Positions 35,797 through 46,914 of a stretch of DNA of 64,000 nucleotides are shown one piece after another. A model generated the notes under the pieces. That model saw nothing but the letters and a program-made list of their open reading frames with translations. It was not told where the DNA came from and did no database searches. This DNA is from Platanthera guangdongensis. Lineage: Eukaryota > Streptophyta > Magnoliopsida > Asparagales > Orchidaceae. Positions within the stretch are counted from its first letter, which is position 1; each line of letters starts with the position of its first letter. The position numbers and the translations under genes are program-made. The DNA is taken from assembly GCA_039583875.1 (NCBI GenBank), contig CM077147.1, positions 156,697,846-156,761,845 on the forward strand, read 5' to 3'.

Positions 35797-38416
35797 AAGA
35801 AGTCAAAATCTAAGCCAATGTATACACTAACACACTTATGCTATATATATACAAAATACATTATCACCGTATAATCCAGTTAAATCATATACAAAGCAAA
35901 TGATGTAGCAAATAAGTCAAAATCAAAGTAATTGATGAGTCAAACAAATCATGATTATAGTAAATGATTGTTCTTTTTATTTACATAAGCAATAAATGTT
36001 TGTGCAATTTAAAAAAATTATCACATGCCTTAGCCCTGTAAGCAGAACCTGAAACATTTCAAGTTTCAGGTTCCCATATCATAATTCCATTGCTTCTGGA
36101 TTTCTTTGTCAGCTTGTCTTCTGCTCCAGCTATCTTCTTTCCCTTCTTATTTGCTTCATCAACAGCCTTAGCTTTAGTAGCTTTTTCTTTTCCAGCTTTA
36201 GCTTCAGCTTTATCCTTTTATCTCTCAAAATAGCTGAAGGGCTTGAGGAAGTATTTGGATGGTTCCACGACATCAGGAGTGAGAAGATTGTCCTTTTTGT
36301 TTGTCCAGAAGATCCTTCTTTCTGTGTCCATCTTTTCCATCTTATCCCATTCAGTTTTGCTATACTATTTTCCTCTATCTGATTTTTTATTCTTGACCTG
36401 ATCCCAAGCAAGCAAGATGATGGATCTGGATTCTGGGCACCACTGCCTGAAATAAGGTTTTTTCTCCATTTCTTCTCTATATTTTCTCATTCTCATCCTG
36501 ACTTCCTCTTCAGGTTTAGCAGTTTCAGCAGACATTTGTCTTGTTTCTAGTGCTTGGTCTATAGTGGGGCTGAAAGAGGGAATTTCAGCAGCAGTAGACT
36601 ACACTCCCCGCTGATTACCAGCACTATCATGATCTTCTATATACATCCCATACTCTTGATTATCTTGAGTAGGTTTTTTGTTCAATGTTTCTAGCACTTG
36701 AGCAGGCATCATTGGGATATTGTCATATTGCACTGGCTCTAATCCTAATGAGCCTCTCACAACATTTGTTGCCCAGACCATGTTTTCGGTATTGGTCTTT
36801 ATGGCTTCTCTCTCCCCCTTTTGGCTTCTTCAAATAAAGTATTGGTCTGGGTGCAGCTTGCCTTGCTTCTCTCTACTTCCAGGTAGTTCGCTCCAGCAGT
36901 GACATGATTATTGACTTCCAACATGTGGTCATCAAGCATCTTGGTGCAGACATCCATCTTTGTGAAGATTTTTGTCTTCTGTTCACTTCTCAAAATTTTA
37001 TTATTTTCATGGATTGTCATACTATTCTTGGACTGAATCTTTTAATTTTCTATGATAATAACAATGTTCTGGCCTAACACATCCAGTTTCTCCATTGTAA
37101 ATTCTGCAGCTCCAGCAGCTCTTGTGAAGAATTTGACTGTTTCTCCTTTCAGCAGATTAAGTTCAAATCTTATAAATTTGCTTTCAGTTGGAGATCATTT
37201 CTAATATCCTTGAGGGCATCATCCACATAATTTTGTAGTGCCCTCCTTTATTCATCCAACAAATATTTTAGCTGGACTAAGAAAGTTGGTGGTAGTTGAT
37301 CAAATTTGGCAGATATGCCCTCATCCAAATCTTCTTGTACATGCTTGCTCCCCGTTTCTTGAGCTGTGTTACTCTTGAGAAGTTCATTTTCTTTTCTGGA
37401 TGTGGAGAGGAGTGTGCTTCCGCATGATTGTATTCCTCTTTCTCAGATTCTGAGGAAACTAAATCATGTACTTCATGAGCAGGGAGATCTGGTGGTATTT
37501 CCCCTCAACCTCTGATATGCTTTCATTTGCATGCAGGTTAGCATTAGTAACTTCTTTTTCAGTAGGCTGATTATCCTTGGGTGGTACCTGAAGAGTTTTG
37601 TCCACAACTGATGCATCTTGCATTATCTCTTCCACAAGCTGCTCCCCCTAAACCATTGCAAACTGTTCCTTAGCGAATGCAATTTCCATAACTTCCTCCA
37701 TCAGATGCTCCCCCTCACTCTGAGGGCTGAAAACTTTATCATCATCAAGTGTAGGCAGGTGATCATCTGTATCAACATGCCTGGAAGCATCTTCCTTCAT
37801 TTCTGCAGAGATCTTGCTAATAATTTCCTCTACTATTTGCCCAGCTTCCAGAGTTGAAGTCAAATCATCAATAGCAGGCTCATCATCTTCAGGGATAATA
37901 TCTGACTCTAGTCTGCTTACTCAACTAAGAGGGGTATGATCAGAAGAGACTGATAGTTGTATATTCATGTGCTTTCAGGACTATTCAGTAGATGATGACA
38001 GTTCTGGATTGTGAGGCTCTTCCTCCTCAGATGAGGTGCTAGAAAAGCTGGGCTTAGTAGCAGCAATCTTCTTTTCGTTCCTTTCCACAACTGATGGTCC
38101 ATAGGGTTGAAGTACCCTGTCCCACCTCTCCAGCATCTTGATGTTCATTCTTCTCATGTGGTGTATCCTTGCACAAAGCTTCAAGTTTAGGATTTTTGGG
38201 ACTATCTGTCGCAGAAATAGTGAAAGAATTTTCCCTAAATTTGGTTCAGCAAGACACTCCACTATCCCGTGAAACACTACACTACCCCTGTCAGTTCTTT
38301 TGGATAGAATGACTCGCGCCATAACCTCAGACATCTTCTTTGAAATCTTATCACGAGACCCTATTTTGCATAAAAAGCCTTCCCAATGACATCAGCTAAG
38401 AACTTACCCCTTAGGT
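35797..38416 (-). pseudogene. Env-like frame of a SIRE-type element, copy 2, decayed
   Basis: It occupies the place between pol and 3' LTR where SIRE elements carry an env-like gene; no function is established for that protein. It is homologous to 55651-58256. Shared blocks include GKFLADVIGKAF near 38390, PNLGKILSLFLRQI near 38230, WDRVLQP near 38120, an acidic Ser/Glu segment near 38000, a Glu/Asp-rich middle, a coiled segment near 36810-37020 and EPSKYFLKPF.YFER near 36230-36270. It stops near 36050. Many stops and frameshifts occur. No signal peptide or clear membrane helix is visible. The N-terminus is lost at the Tekay-2 junction. Confidence 0.75.
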
Positions 38417-38433
38417 TGTAAGACCCCCTCCCG

Positions 38434-39150
38434 GATTCTCCTACAACAACAGCCACCAGTCTAGCATCGGCATGGCTCCTCATGAAGCTCTTTATGGAAG
38501 AAGGTGTAGAACCCCCTTGTCTTGGGTGCAAGATGAAGACCCAAAGGCTTTGGGTGTTGAATATATTGATGATACCGATGCGGCGGTTAGACTGATACAG
38601 GATCGCATGTTGGAGGCTCAAAGTTGGCAGGCGAAGTATTATAATGCAAGGCACCGGATGGTGGAGTTTCAAGTGGGTGATAAGGTGTTCCTGAAAATCC
38701 GACCGATGCATGGAGTGTCATGTGTATGTGGTGTGAAAAAGCTCAGCCCAAGGTATGTTGGGCTTATACTATGTTGTAAAGAATTGGCCTGTTGGCCTAT
38801 CGGTTGGAGTTACCGTCCGATCTAGAGAACCTCCATGTCGTGTTCCATGTGTCGTCGCTTCAGAAGGCGTTGTTGCGGCCCGATCAATACATCCCCACAA
38901 CTGATGGAGTTGTGGCATCTGATAGGTCTGTGCGACTAGAGCCGGTGCGGATCATAGATAACGAGAGAATAATATTGCGCCGCAAAAGTGTTCCCTTGGT
39001 GAAGGTGCTATGGTCTAATCATGGGAAGGAGGAATATACATGGGAGCCGATGGATTTGATGCAAAAATACAATCCGAGTTGTTTGCTCAAGGTAATTTTT
39101 TTAAAAGCATATTATATTTTCTGTTATGCTTTTCTCCTCATAGCCTATGC
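38434..39150 (+). pseudogene. pol: Tekay-2 integrase C-terminus with chromodomain-like end
   Basis: The frame reads SYNNSHQSSIGMAPHEALYG, then IQDRMLEAQSWQAKYYN, then KVFLKIRPMHGVS. After a frame change near 38790 it continues YRLELPSDLENLHVVFHVS and ends with LVKVLWSNHGKEEYTWEP near 39010-39060. The last block is the usual chromodomain-like tail of Tekay/Del integrases, thought to guide insertion to heterochromatin. One frameshift is enough to break it, so it decayed less than Tekay-1. Confidence 0.9.
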
Positions 39151-39191
39151 CTGATTTTGGAGACGAAATCTTTTATTTTGTTTATAGGATT

Positions 39192-42100
39192 TGTAACGTC
39201 CCGATTCGCACTAAGGCCTCTCGTGCGCATTTTGAGTCAGGAGAGCTGACTTGGGCTCAAGGAGTGCTGGAAACTGGGTTGTACTTATAAATAGGAGGTG
39301 AAATCAGTCAAGAATAGGACACGGGTAGAGACACGGGCGTGTCCCTACCCGTGTGGGAGAGTCCAGCTTAGAGTCGATGACTCGAGTATGTCCAGAGAAG
39401 GACACGGGTAGTGACACAGGCGTGTCACTACCCGTGTGAAGTGACATGGGTAGAGACACGACGTGTCCCTACCCATGTGTGTGTCGAGTTGGACTCGATG
39501 AAGTGTGTCGAGATCGACGAAGTGTGTCGAGATCGATGAAGTGTTTGACACGGGTAGAGACACGGGCGTGTCACTACCCGTGTGTGTCGAGTTGAACTCA
39601 ACAGAGCGTGTCGAGATCGACGAAGTGTGTCGAGATCGACGAAATGTATGACATGGGTAGAGATACGGGCGTGTCGCTACCCGTGTGTGTGTGTGTGTGT
39701 CGAGTTGAACTCGACAGAGAGTGTCGTGTCGATCGACGAAGTGTGTCAAGATCGACGAAATGTATGACACGGGTAGAGACACGGCCATGTCCCTACCCGT
39801 GTGTCGCTGTGTCGAGTTGAGTTCGTCGATATGTGTCCAGCGAAGGACAAGGCCATGGAACACAGCCGTGTCATATGGACACATGTCAGGACACGGGCGT
39901 GTCCTTACCCGTGTCGAGTATCGAACCGACACTAAAACTGTCGTTGACGCTTCGCTCGAAGCAGGACACGGGTAAGGACACGCGCGTGTCCCTACCCGAG
40001 TCAATTTTCATATATAAGGGTTGTGAAAACCCTAGCCATTTTCACTCCTCATTCCAGCCATTTTTCCTAAGAGAAACTTCTATAGAGAGGGAAAACTGCT
40101 GGAGCAAGTCTTGGAGGAGAAGATCTGCCGCCACCATGAATGAGAAGAAGATGACGTCAAGAAGAGTTACACGATCCATGGCCGGAAATAGTGGAAACAC
40201 CGGAAATGAGGTGAGCTTCCTCCGCTCTCCATTTTCACTAGATCTGTAGATATCTAGGCGAGATGTCGACTCAAAAGAGTCTAGACTAGTGAGATGGTGA
40301 TTTCTCTAGGAAGAGGCCGTTCTAGGGCTTGTGCTCTAAGGCTAGTTGTGTCTTCAACCTCTCCAACCTTCTATGTGAAGACGGGGGATGGTTTTGTGAA
40401 GAGTCATGGCCTTATGAGGGTGAATAAGGGAGGAGGAATTTCTGGTGTGATTTTGGAAGACCAACTTGAGGAGGAAGATGAACCGATGCCGTTCATTTCT
40501 CTTTAAGATGCGTGCAGAATTTGTGTTCTACGCACATCGAGCTTCTTGGCCATTTTAGGTGTGATATGGCCAGATTTGGGCTTTTGAGTAAACACGAAAG
40601 TTTAAGCCCTTGAAAATACCTTTCCAACGAATGGTTGCACGACTTTAGAAGAAGTTTGTAGCCATAGGAAAGTCTGAACAAATTGACATCCGGCACACCT
40701 ACATGCAGAAATTGTGTTCTGTACGCAGCGGGCTTTGAAGCCGATTTCAAATAGGATACAACCAAATCTGGGTTGTGGGCTGAATATAAAGTTGTAACCC
40801 ATGGAAAGACCTTTCCACTGAGTAGTTACACATCTTCACCGGATTCCTGTAGCTTTGGAAATCTCCGGTTGAGTTTGCTGTCCAGATTTATTCTACACTT
40901 AAATTCTGGGTTTTTTTAGATAATATGGATTTGGATTCGGTGAAATCGATGTTGCAAATTAACTCGAGATTTTTGGTTAACTATTTTATGTTAACCATCG
41001 TAGTGTTATGAATGATGAAGATTACTAATTGTATTTCATATAACTGAATTGTGAAACAAGCTTACCTAAACGAAATGACTTGTTAGAATTGGTAACTATT
41101 ATATATGCGCATTATGTTATATTATTTTGAAATCATTTAGAATGACATATAGAAGGATAAACTATGACCATGAGTATGTTTGATGGTTGGAATGAAATTT
41201 AGTAGTCCAATACTTAGAGCGTAGTCTCCCTACGGGTAGTATTGTGGAAGATGTAAAGTGCTGTGTTGACAGTCACTAGTTGGGATAGTGTTGAGATGTG
41301 TTATAGACAGATGGTTGGGCTTGTCCTCGGTGTTCATGGCTCGGGGCTATTTCCGTACCTAGTGGATGGTTGGGATTTGTCCTCGTGCTTACTTCCAGGC
41401 CCCTTCCCTGCCACGGTGATTTGGAATTTGCATGCTGTGTAAGTTGACATGCGGTGTCGTAATCCTAGGTTAGGATACTGTGGCAGGTCTACAGGCTCGC
41501 CGATCGTCACACCGACGGGAGTTGACAGTTAGAATTTGGGCGGTTGGGCTGTGTCCTCGGTGTTCACGTCCTGCGGGCCCCTTCCGTGCCAAGTGAAAGG
41601 TTGTGCTGTGACCTCGTGCTTCTTCCGAGACCCCTTCCGGTCACATAGGTCGTTCGGGGCTGTGTTCTCGGTGCACATCTACCCGAGACCCCCGCTGGCC
41701 ATAGTTTGCATGGGCTCCTCTGTTGTGTTCTTAGCATTGAGGTGTACTGAGGCCTAGGTGAAGCAGTATGGATGCCCGCCTAGTAGTAGAGATGCCCGCC
41801 TACTATCACCACCTGCCACGGTGGTTGATGCCAGAGAGGTTAGCTACCTACTCGAACAGTGGGAACTATAGTCCTGTGTTGACATAAATTGCATGTGCTT
41901 GACGGATGAGTTGAGTCAATGCATAGCATACAGCATTGTCATACTTGCACACTACAATATCCTCATCGTATATTTGTATGGGCACTCCTATACGATGAGT
42001 TACTTATGTAAACTGATCGTTCTTATAAGCTTGTATGCGCATCCTTATAACTGTAGTTAATTTCCTACTGTTGTTACTTGTACTTTGATATTGAATATAA

Positions 42101-42295
42101 CTCTTGTAGCACTGCTAGATTAGTTATTTTCCTATTGGAACATTACCATCTGCTTGTACCTGTTACACTATTTTTATACTTTGTACCCTTGCTCTTTTCT
42201 CCACCCGGTTCCGAGGAGTCCCGGGGGAGCGGATGTGAAGCACTTAGTCTTTTCGACTACGCATCTTTCTCCGCCCGGTGAAAATTGATCCATTT
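39192..42295 (+). repeat. Tekay-2 3' LTR (about 3.1 kb)
   Basis: It begins TGTAACGTCCCG 40 bases after the integrase stop. A palindrome array fills 39318-40001, then a TATATAAGG box lies at 40011-40019. Downstream, CCGCCACCATG (40128-40138) gives an ATG in good plant/animal context, opening a 37-codon frame; a second short frame spans 40294-40506. From about 41220 to 41750 loose repeats with GGTTGGG..TGTCCTCG occur. The end is not certain. Confidence 0.75.
39318..40001 (+). repeat. Array of eight long hyphenated palindromes
   Basis: Units of the type GACACGGGTAG..CTACCCGTGT recur near 39318, 39397, 39443, 39547, 39652, 39768, 39893 and 39965. The best unit (39318-39354) pairs over about 16 bases. 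Spacers carry CGAGATCGACGAAGTG. Long frames across the array on both strands are by-products. Confidence 0.93.
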
Positions 42296-42379
42296 GTAAG
42301 ACCTCCCTCCCGGATCCCAAACCACCCGAAGGGGGTCTTATGCCCGAGACAATCCTCTTGCGGTAGCTCAGCGCCCGGT
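42296..42379 (-). repeat. Scrap of a Tekay-type LTR 3' end, inverted
   Basis: Read on the minus strand, GGGCATAAGACCCCC followed by GGTCTTACA matches the ends of the Tekay-1 LTRs (28420-28464, 35600-35637), including the CCGCAAGAGG block. Nothing else of this element is visible. Confidence 0.6.
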
Positions 42380-42610
42380 GCCAGATGAGTCGTCAGGGGA
42401 GCTACAACTCATTGGTGATGAGGGAGTGGCGTAAAGCTCTCTTATCAAGGTCCTGGGTTCGATCCCCGGTGGCAACAACCGCCGGCTGATAAACAGGACG
42501 GAGAGGGTTGGGGTGCGTGGCCTGTAGGCTTGAATGTGATAGGCTGACTCCAGCAGTGGGCCCGGTCTGGACTCTGGTTAACTAGGGTCTGGTGGTCCAT
42601 TTAGGCTGGA
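42380..42610 (+). mobile_element. Possible tRNA-derived SINE
   Basis: TGGCGTAAAGCTC (about 42427) resembles an RNA polymerase III A box, and GGGTTCGATCCCC (about 42458) is a good B box; the spacing of about 31 bases fits tRNA-derived SINEs. Neither a poly-A/T tail nor target duplications could be fixed. It could be part of an unknown LTR instead. Confidence 0.4.
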
Positions 42611-43146
42611 CCGTATATAGGTTGAGTTATTTTCATAAAAATTGAGCCGGTGGAGTGCTTGGACACCCACCACTCATTGCAGTTTTAATGTCATTCTGTG
42701 TCTGTGCGTCTCGTCATCATTCAAAGAAACTTTGGCAACTACAGTGCTTTGCTGATCCTTCTTGGGGTAATCTTAACTCCTTCCCACTCATACTGTCTAA
42801 ATTTTGCTTGTTAATGCAAACTCGTGGCATTTGCAAACAGTTCAAGCACTTCTCTCTTCCACAACATAACATTGTTCAGTCAGGATGAAGACTAGGTCAG
42901 ATTTCTGAGATGATAAAGCACAAGCTTAATCTCTTCAGGCGCATCAATGAATCATAACAACCCTGGCTCCCTCAAAGATAAAATCCGACCCTTGGGCGCA
43001 ATTTGCTTGAGAAATTTTCGGAAACATAGCGAGAAAGGCTTTCCGTTATTCGGCTAATGCGGGCGGGATAGGGCAAGGACAGTGACTTGCTTATTACACA
43101 AGCTATTCTATTCATAGTTATTCCTAAAAAGAAAGTGAAAGTCAAT
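42611..43146. other. Unexplained sequence left of the gap
   Basis: I find no retroelement domain, LTR match or convincing gene here. The last 130 bases (CGGAAACATAGCGAG.., CTTTCCGTTATTCGG..) differ in style from the surrounding repeats. Confidence 0.6.
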
Positions 43147-43646
43147 NNNNNNNNNNNNNNNNNNNNNNNNNNNNNNNNNNNNNNNNNNNNNNNNNNNNNN
43201 NNNNNNNNNNNNNNNNNNNNNNNNNNNNNNNNNNNNNNNNNNNNNNNNNNNNNNNNNNNNNNNNNNNNNNNNNNNNNNNNNNNNNNNNNNNNNNNNNNNN
43301 NNNNNNNNNNNNNNNNNNNNNNNNNNNNNNNNNNNNNNNNNNNNNNNNNNNNNNNNNNNNNNNNNNNNNNNNNNNNNNNNNNNNNNNNNNNNNNNNNNNN
43401 NNNNNNNNNNNNNNNNNNNNNNNNNNNNNNNNNNNNNNNNNNNNNNNNNNNNNNNNNNNNNNNNNNNNNNNNNNNNNNNNNNNNNNNNNNNNNNNNNNNN
43501 NNNNNNNNNNNNNNNNNNNNNNNNNNNNNNNNNNNNNNNNNNNNNNNNNNNNNNNNNNNNNNNNNNNNNNNNNNNNNNNNNNNNNNNNNNNNNNNNNNNN
43601 NNNNNNNNNNNNNNNNNNNNNNNNNNNNNNNNNNNNNNNNNNNNNN
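43147..43646. other. Assembly gap, 500 N
   Basis: Exactly 500 N. The true length is unknown. It probably hides the 5' LTR, gag and protease start of Tekay-3. Confidence 0.99.
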
Positions 43647-44900
43647 AAGGGCGGCATTTTTGGGAGATGGACGGAGTTGACTTGTATTGGTAGCAGCGGT
43701 TTTACCATTGATTGAGTTTGATGTGATTTTGGGCATGGACTGGCTTGCAGGAGCAGCGTGCCAGTATTTATTGCCTAACAAGGTAGTGACCCTAAGGAGC
43801 AAAGGGGCAGACGGAAGTCAAATTTGAGGGCCTTTATGTAGTGGCTATTCCCTGATTTCGACCATGCAGTTGATGCGGGCGGTTAACCAGGGTGGTGTAG
43901 TGCTTGCAGCGTATTGGAGGTTCGCCTCAACCAGTTGTCTATCAAGGAAGTGCCCGTAGTGGCAGAGTTCAAGGACGTGTTTCCGAATGAACTTCCTGGA
44001 GCGCATCCTTGGTGGGAGATCGAATTCTCGATCGAGTTAGTGTCGGAGGCTTGGCCGGTGTCACGTCCTCCATTTAGGATGACACCAAAGGAGTTGGCTA
44101 AACTCAAAGTACAGTTGCAGGAAACTGTTGGAGCAAGGGTATATCAGACCCAGTTCTTTCGCCGTGGAGCGCGCAGATGTTGTTGTAAAGAAGAAAGACG
44201 GTAGTATGCGACTGTGTATAGACTACCGAGAGCTGAATAAACTGACCGTCAAGAATTGGTATCTGATTCCTCGGATAGAAGACTTGTTCGACCAATTGGT
44301 GGGGTCGGAGGTGTATTCAAAATTATACTTGAAGTCAGGCTATTATCAGTTGGAATTCGGGACGAGGATATACCCAAGACTGCATTTGGTATGAGGTATG
44401 GACACTTTGAGTTTACGGTGATGCCGTTCGGGCTGACGAACGCACCATGTGGTTCATGGATCTTATGAATCGAGTATTTCGGGAATACTTGGATTCTTTT
44501 GTGGTTGTCTTCATTGACGACATCTTGGTGTATTCCAAATCGGAAGTGGAGCATGGGATCCACTTGAGAGTGGTCTTGCAGGTGTTGAGATAGAATCAGA
44601 TGTATGCAAAGTTCTCAAAGTGTGAGTTATAGTTAGCGAAGGTGGCATTTTTGGGCCACGTGATTAGTGGGGATGGGGTGGCAGTGGATCCAACAAAAGT
44701 TGAAGCCATCAGAGATTGGACGGTTTTGAGGACCGTGGCGGAAGTCCGAAGTTTTCTTGGACTAGCCGGGTACTATAGGAGATTCGGGAGAATTTTTCGC
44801 GGATAGCTCTACCCCTCACCTCACTCACTCAAAAAGATCATAAGTTTGTGTGGACTTAAGAGTGCAGTCAAGCATTTGAGGCACTGAAGGAGAGAATGAT
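43647..44900 (+). pseudogene. pol: Tekay-3 protease end and reverse transcriptase, broken
   Basis: VLPLIEFDVILGMDWLA near 43695-43745 is the end of a gypsy protease. RT follows: EFKDVFPNELPG near 43970, [16 protein letters not shown] near 44215-44260, [12 protein letters not shown] near 44410 and the catalytic FIDDILVYS at about 44511-44537. The thumb block [13 protein letters not shown] lies near 44750. At least three frame changes (near 44150, 44370 and 44600) and a TAG near 44591 break it. Confidence 0.9.
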
Positions 44901-45400
44901 GATGTCTCCAATCCTAAGTCTACCGCAAGGGACCGAGGGATTTTAGATCTTCAGTGACGCATCGGGATGTGGTTTGGGTTCCGTTTTGGTACAACATGGC
45001 AAGGTGATAGCTTTTCGGTCTAGGCAGCTGAAGCTTCATGAGAGGAATTACCCCGTCCATGACTTGGAGTTGGCGGCGGTAATTTTTGGTTGAAAATATG
45101 GCGACACTATGTTTATGGTGCAAAGGTGGAGATCTTAACGGATCATAAAAGCCTGAAGTATCTCTTGGATCAAAAGGACTTGAACATACGGCAACGCAGG
45201 TGGGTCGTGTTCCTGGAAGACTATGAGGTGGCGATTCAGTATACGCCAGGTAAAGCCAATGTGGTGGCAGATGCCTTGAGTAGAAAGTACTCGGGGCAAG
45301 GGAATTGGATCGAAGCTCATGATGAGCAGTTGGCACAGGAATGGGAGTCCTTGGTTTGGAATGTGTGGCGAGAGTCGAGTCCAGCATGGCTCGGTTGATC
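44901..45400 (+). pseudogene. pol: Tekay-3 RNase H
   Basis: The frame reads [19 protein letters not shown] near 44955, HDLELAAV near 45060 and [20 protein letters not shown] near 45130-45185, and ends [13 protein letters not shown] near 45250-45290. These are the gypsy RNase H landmarks. One frame change falls near 45090. Confidence 0.9.
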
Positions 45401-46830
45401 TGGATTGAAATGTAGAACGACTTGTCCGATCGTATTCGGGAAGCGACCCGTTTGGATGTGGAGTTTCAAACCATATGTGGTGGAGGCTCAAAAGGGCAAG
45501 AGCAGCGCCTGGGAGATGATTGATGGGATTCTGAGGAAGGACAGAAGGGTTTGTGTACCGCAGTTCGGCAAGCTCCGTGAGGAGTTGATGTTTGAGGCTC
45601 ACTTCACAAAGTACTCCATTCACCCGGGCAGTACAAAGATGTACTTGGATATGAAGAAATCCTTTTGGTGGCCGGAGCTGAAGCAGGACGTAGCTTTGTA
45701 TGTGAATCGATGCCAAACTTGTGCCTTAGTGAAGCCGAGTGTCAGAAGCCGGGCGGGTTCCTGAAGCCTCTTCCAATCCCCGAGTGGAAATTCGATGATA
45801 TCTCCATGGATTTTGTACATGGTTTTCCTAGATCGCAGCAGGGCAATGATGCGATTTGGGTGATTGTGGATCGCTTAACCAAAGTGGCTCACTTCATCCC
45901 AAATCGGAAGGAGGACAGCGTAGAGAAGCTATGGAGTTGTATGTTCGCAACATTGTGCGACTGCATGGGATTCTTAGAAGTATAGTCAGCGATCGTGACG
46001 GACGTTTCACGTCCAAGGACTGGAGATTGGTTCAAAAGAGTTTGGGCACGAAGCTCAAGTTCAGTACAGCTTTCCATCCCAAAACTGACGGGCAAACCGA
46101 AATAACGAATCATACTATGGAGGATATGCTGAGAATGTGCATTCTTGACTTCAGCAAGAAGTGGGAGGATCACCTCTTCATGGTGGAGTTCACGTACAAT
46201 AACATTTATCAAGCAAGTATAAAAATGGCGCCATACGAAGCTTTGTATGGGAGACGGTGTCGAACACCGATGTCTTGAATAGAGGCGGGAGACACCAAAA
46301 TTTTGGGAAAGGAGGTGGTAGTTGACGCTTGTGAGTTGGTATATACCATTAAAGAGCGTATGAAGGTGACGCAAGACCGGCAAGCAAAATACTTTAATGC
46401 TTGTCACAGGAAGTTGGAGTTTGCGGTAGGTGATTCGGTCTATTTGAAGATCAAGCGTTAAAAGGCGTCTCACGGATTCGCTGACTCAAGAAGTTGAGTC
46501 CAAGGTTTTTGGGACCTTTTGAAGTTATTGAACGGGTGGGAGAAGCAGCCTATCAGTTGGCATTGTCCGCAGAGCTGAATGGATTGTACGATGTCTTCCA
46601 TATCTCCGTCTTGAGGAAAGCCTTGGTGGAGGCTAGTGTGGTGATCGAGCCGGCATCGGTGCTGATAGAGGAAGACTTGAGGACGCGAGTCTGTCCAATT
46701 GCTATAGAGGATTCAGAGATTCGATAGTTGCGGAATAAAGAGTTCAAACTCGTGAAAGTCCGATGGGACAATTGCGGTCGTGAGGAGCTCTCTTGGGAGC
46801 GAGAACAAACCATGCTGGAATAGTATCCAT
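45401..46830 (+). pseudogene. pol: Tekay-3 integrase with chromodomain-like tail, broken
   Basis: The zinc domain (HFTKYSIHPGSTKMY, then CQTCALVK) lies near 45600-45730. The triad is read in DISMDFVHGFP near 45805, IVSDRDGRFTS near 45985 and GQTEITNHTMEDML near 46090-46130. The GPFEVIERVGEAAYQLAL block near 46510-46570 and a terminal LVKVRWDNCGREELSWER near 46750-46800 identify the chromodomain-bearing type. Stops near 46276, 46460 and 46725 and a frame change near 45850 disable it. Confidence 0.9.
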
Positions 46831-46895
46831 AGCTCTTCAGTTCAGGTACCATTTAAGTTTTGTTCCCTTTTGCTTTGTAATTTCGGGACGAAAGT

Positions 46896-46914
46896 TTTTT
46901 GAGGGGGAGAGAGT
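46896..46914 (+). promoter_or_regulatory. Tekay-3 polypurine tract
   Basis: TTTTTTGAGGGGGAGAGAG lies directly before the LTR start TGTAACGCCCC. Confidence 0.9.

Larger units (their letters stand above)
38417..42295 (+). mobile_element. Tekay-2: internally deleted chromovirus-type element
   Basis: The left edge TGTAAGACCCCCTCCCG at 38417 resembles an LTR start and runs straight into integrase sequence, so almost all of the 5' LTR and internal region are deleted. Integrase tail and 3' LTR follow in order. The right boundary near 42295 is inferred, because an oppositely oriented LTR end begins there. Confidence 0.7.

Noticed and set aside
39345..40004. 219-codon minus-strand frame and several plus-strand frames
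   Set aside because: They read through the Tekay-2 palindrome array; the repeated TRV..RPC wording is a product of the repeats.
42356..42370. GCGGTAGCTCAG as an RNA polymerase III A box
   Set aside because: The bases align with the end of a Tekay-type LTR in reverse, and the distance to the B box is too long.
42972..43802. Long frames that cross the N run
   Set aside because: Unknown bases are read as open codons; there is no evidence for any protein.
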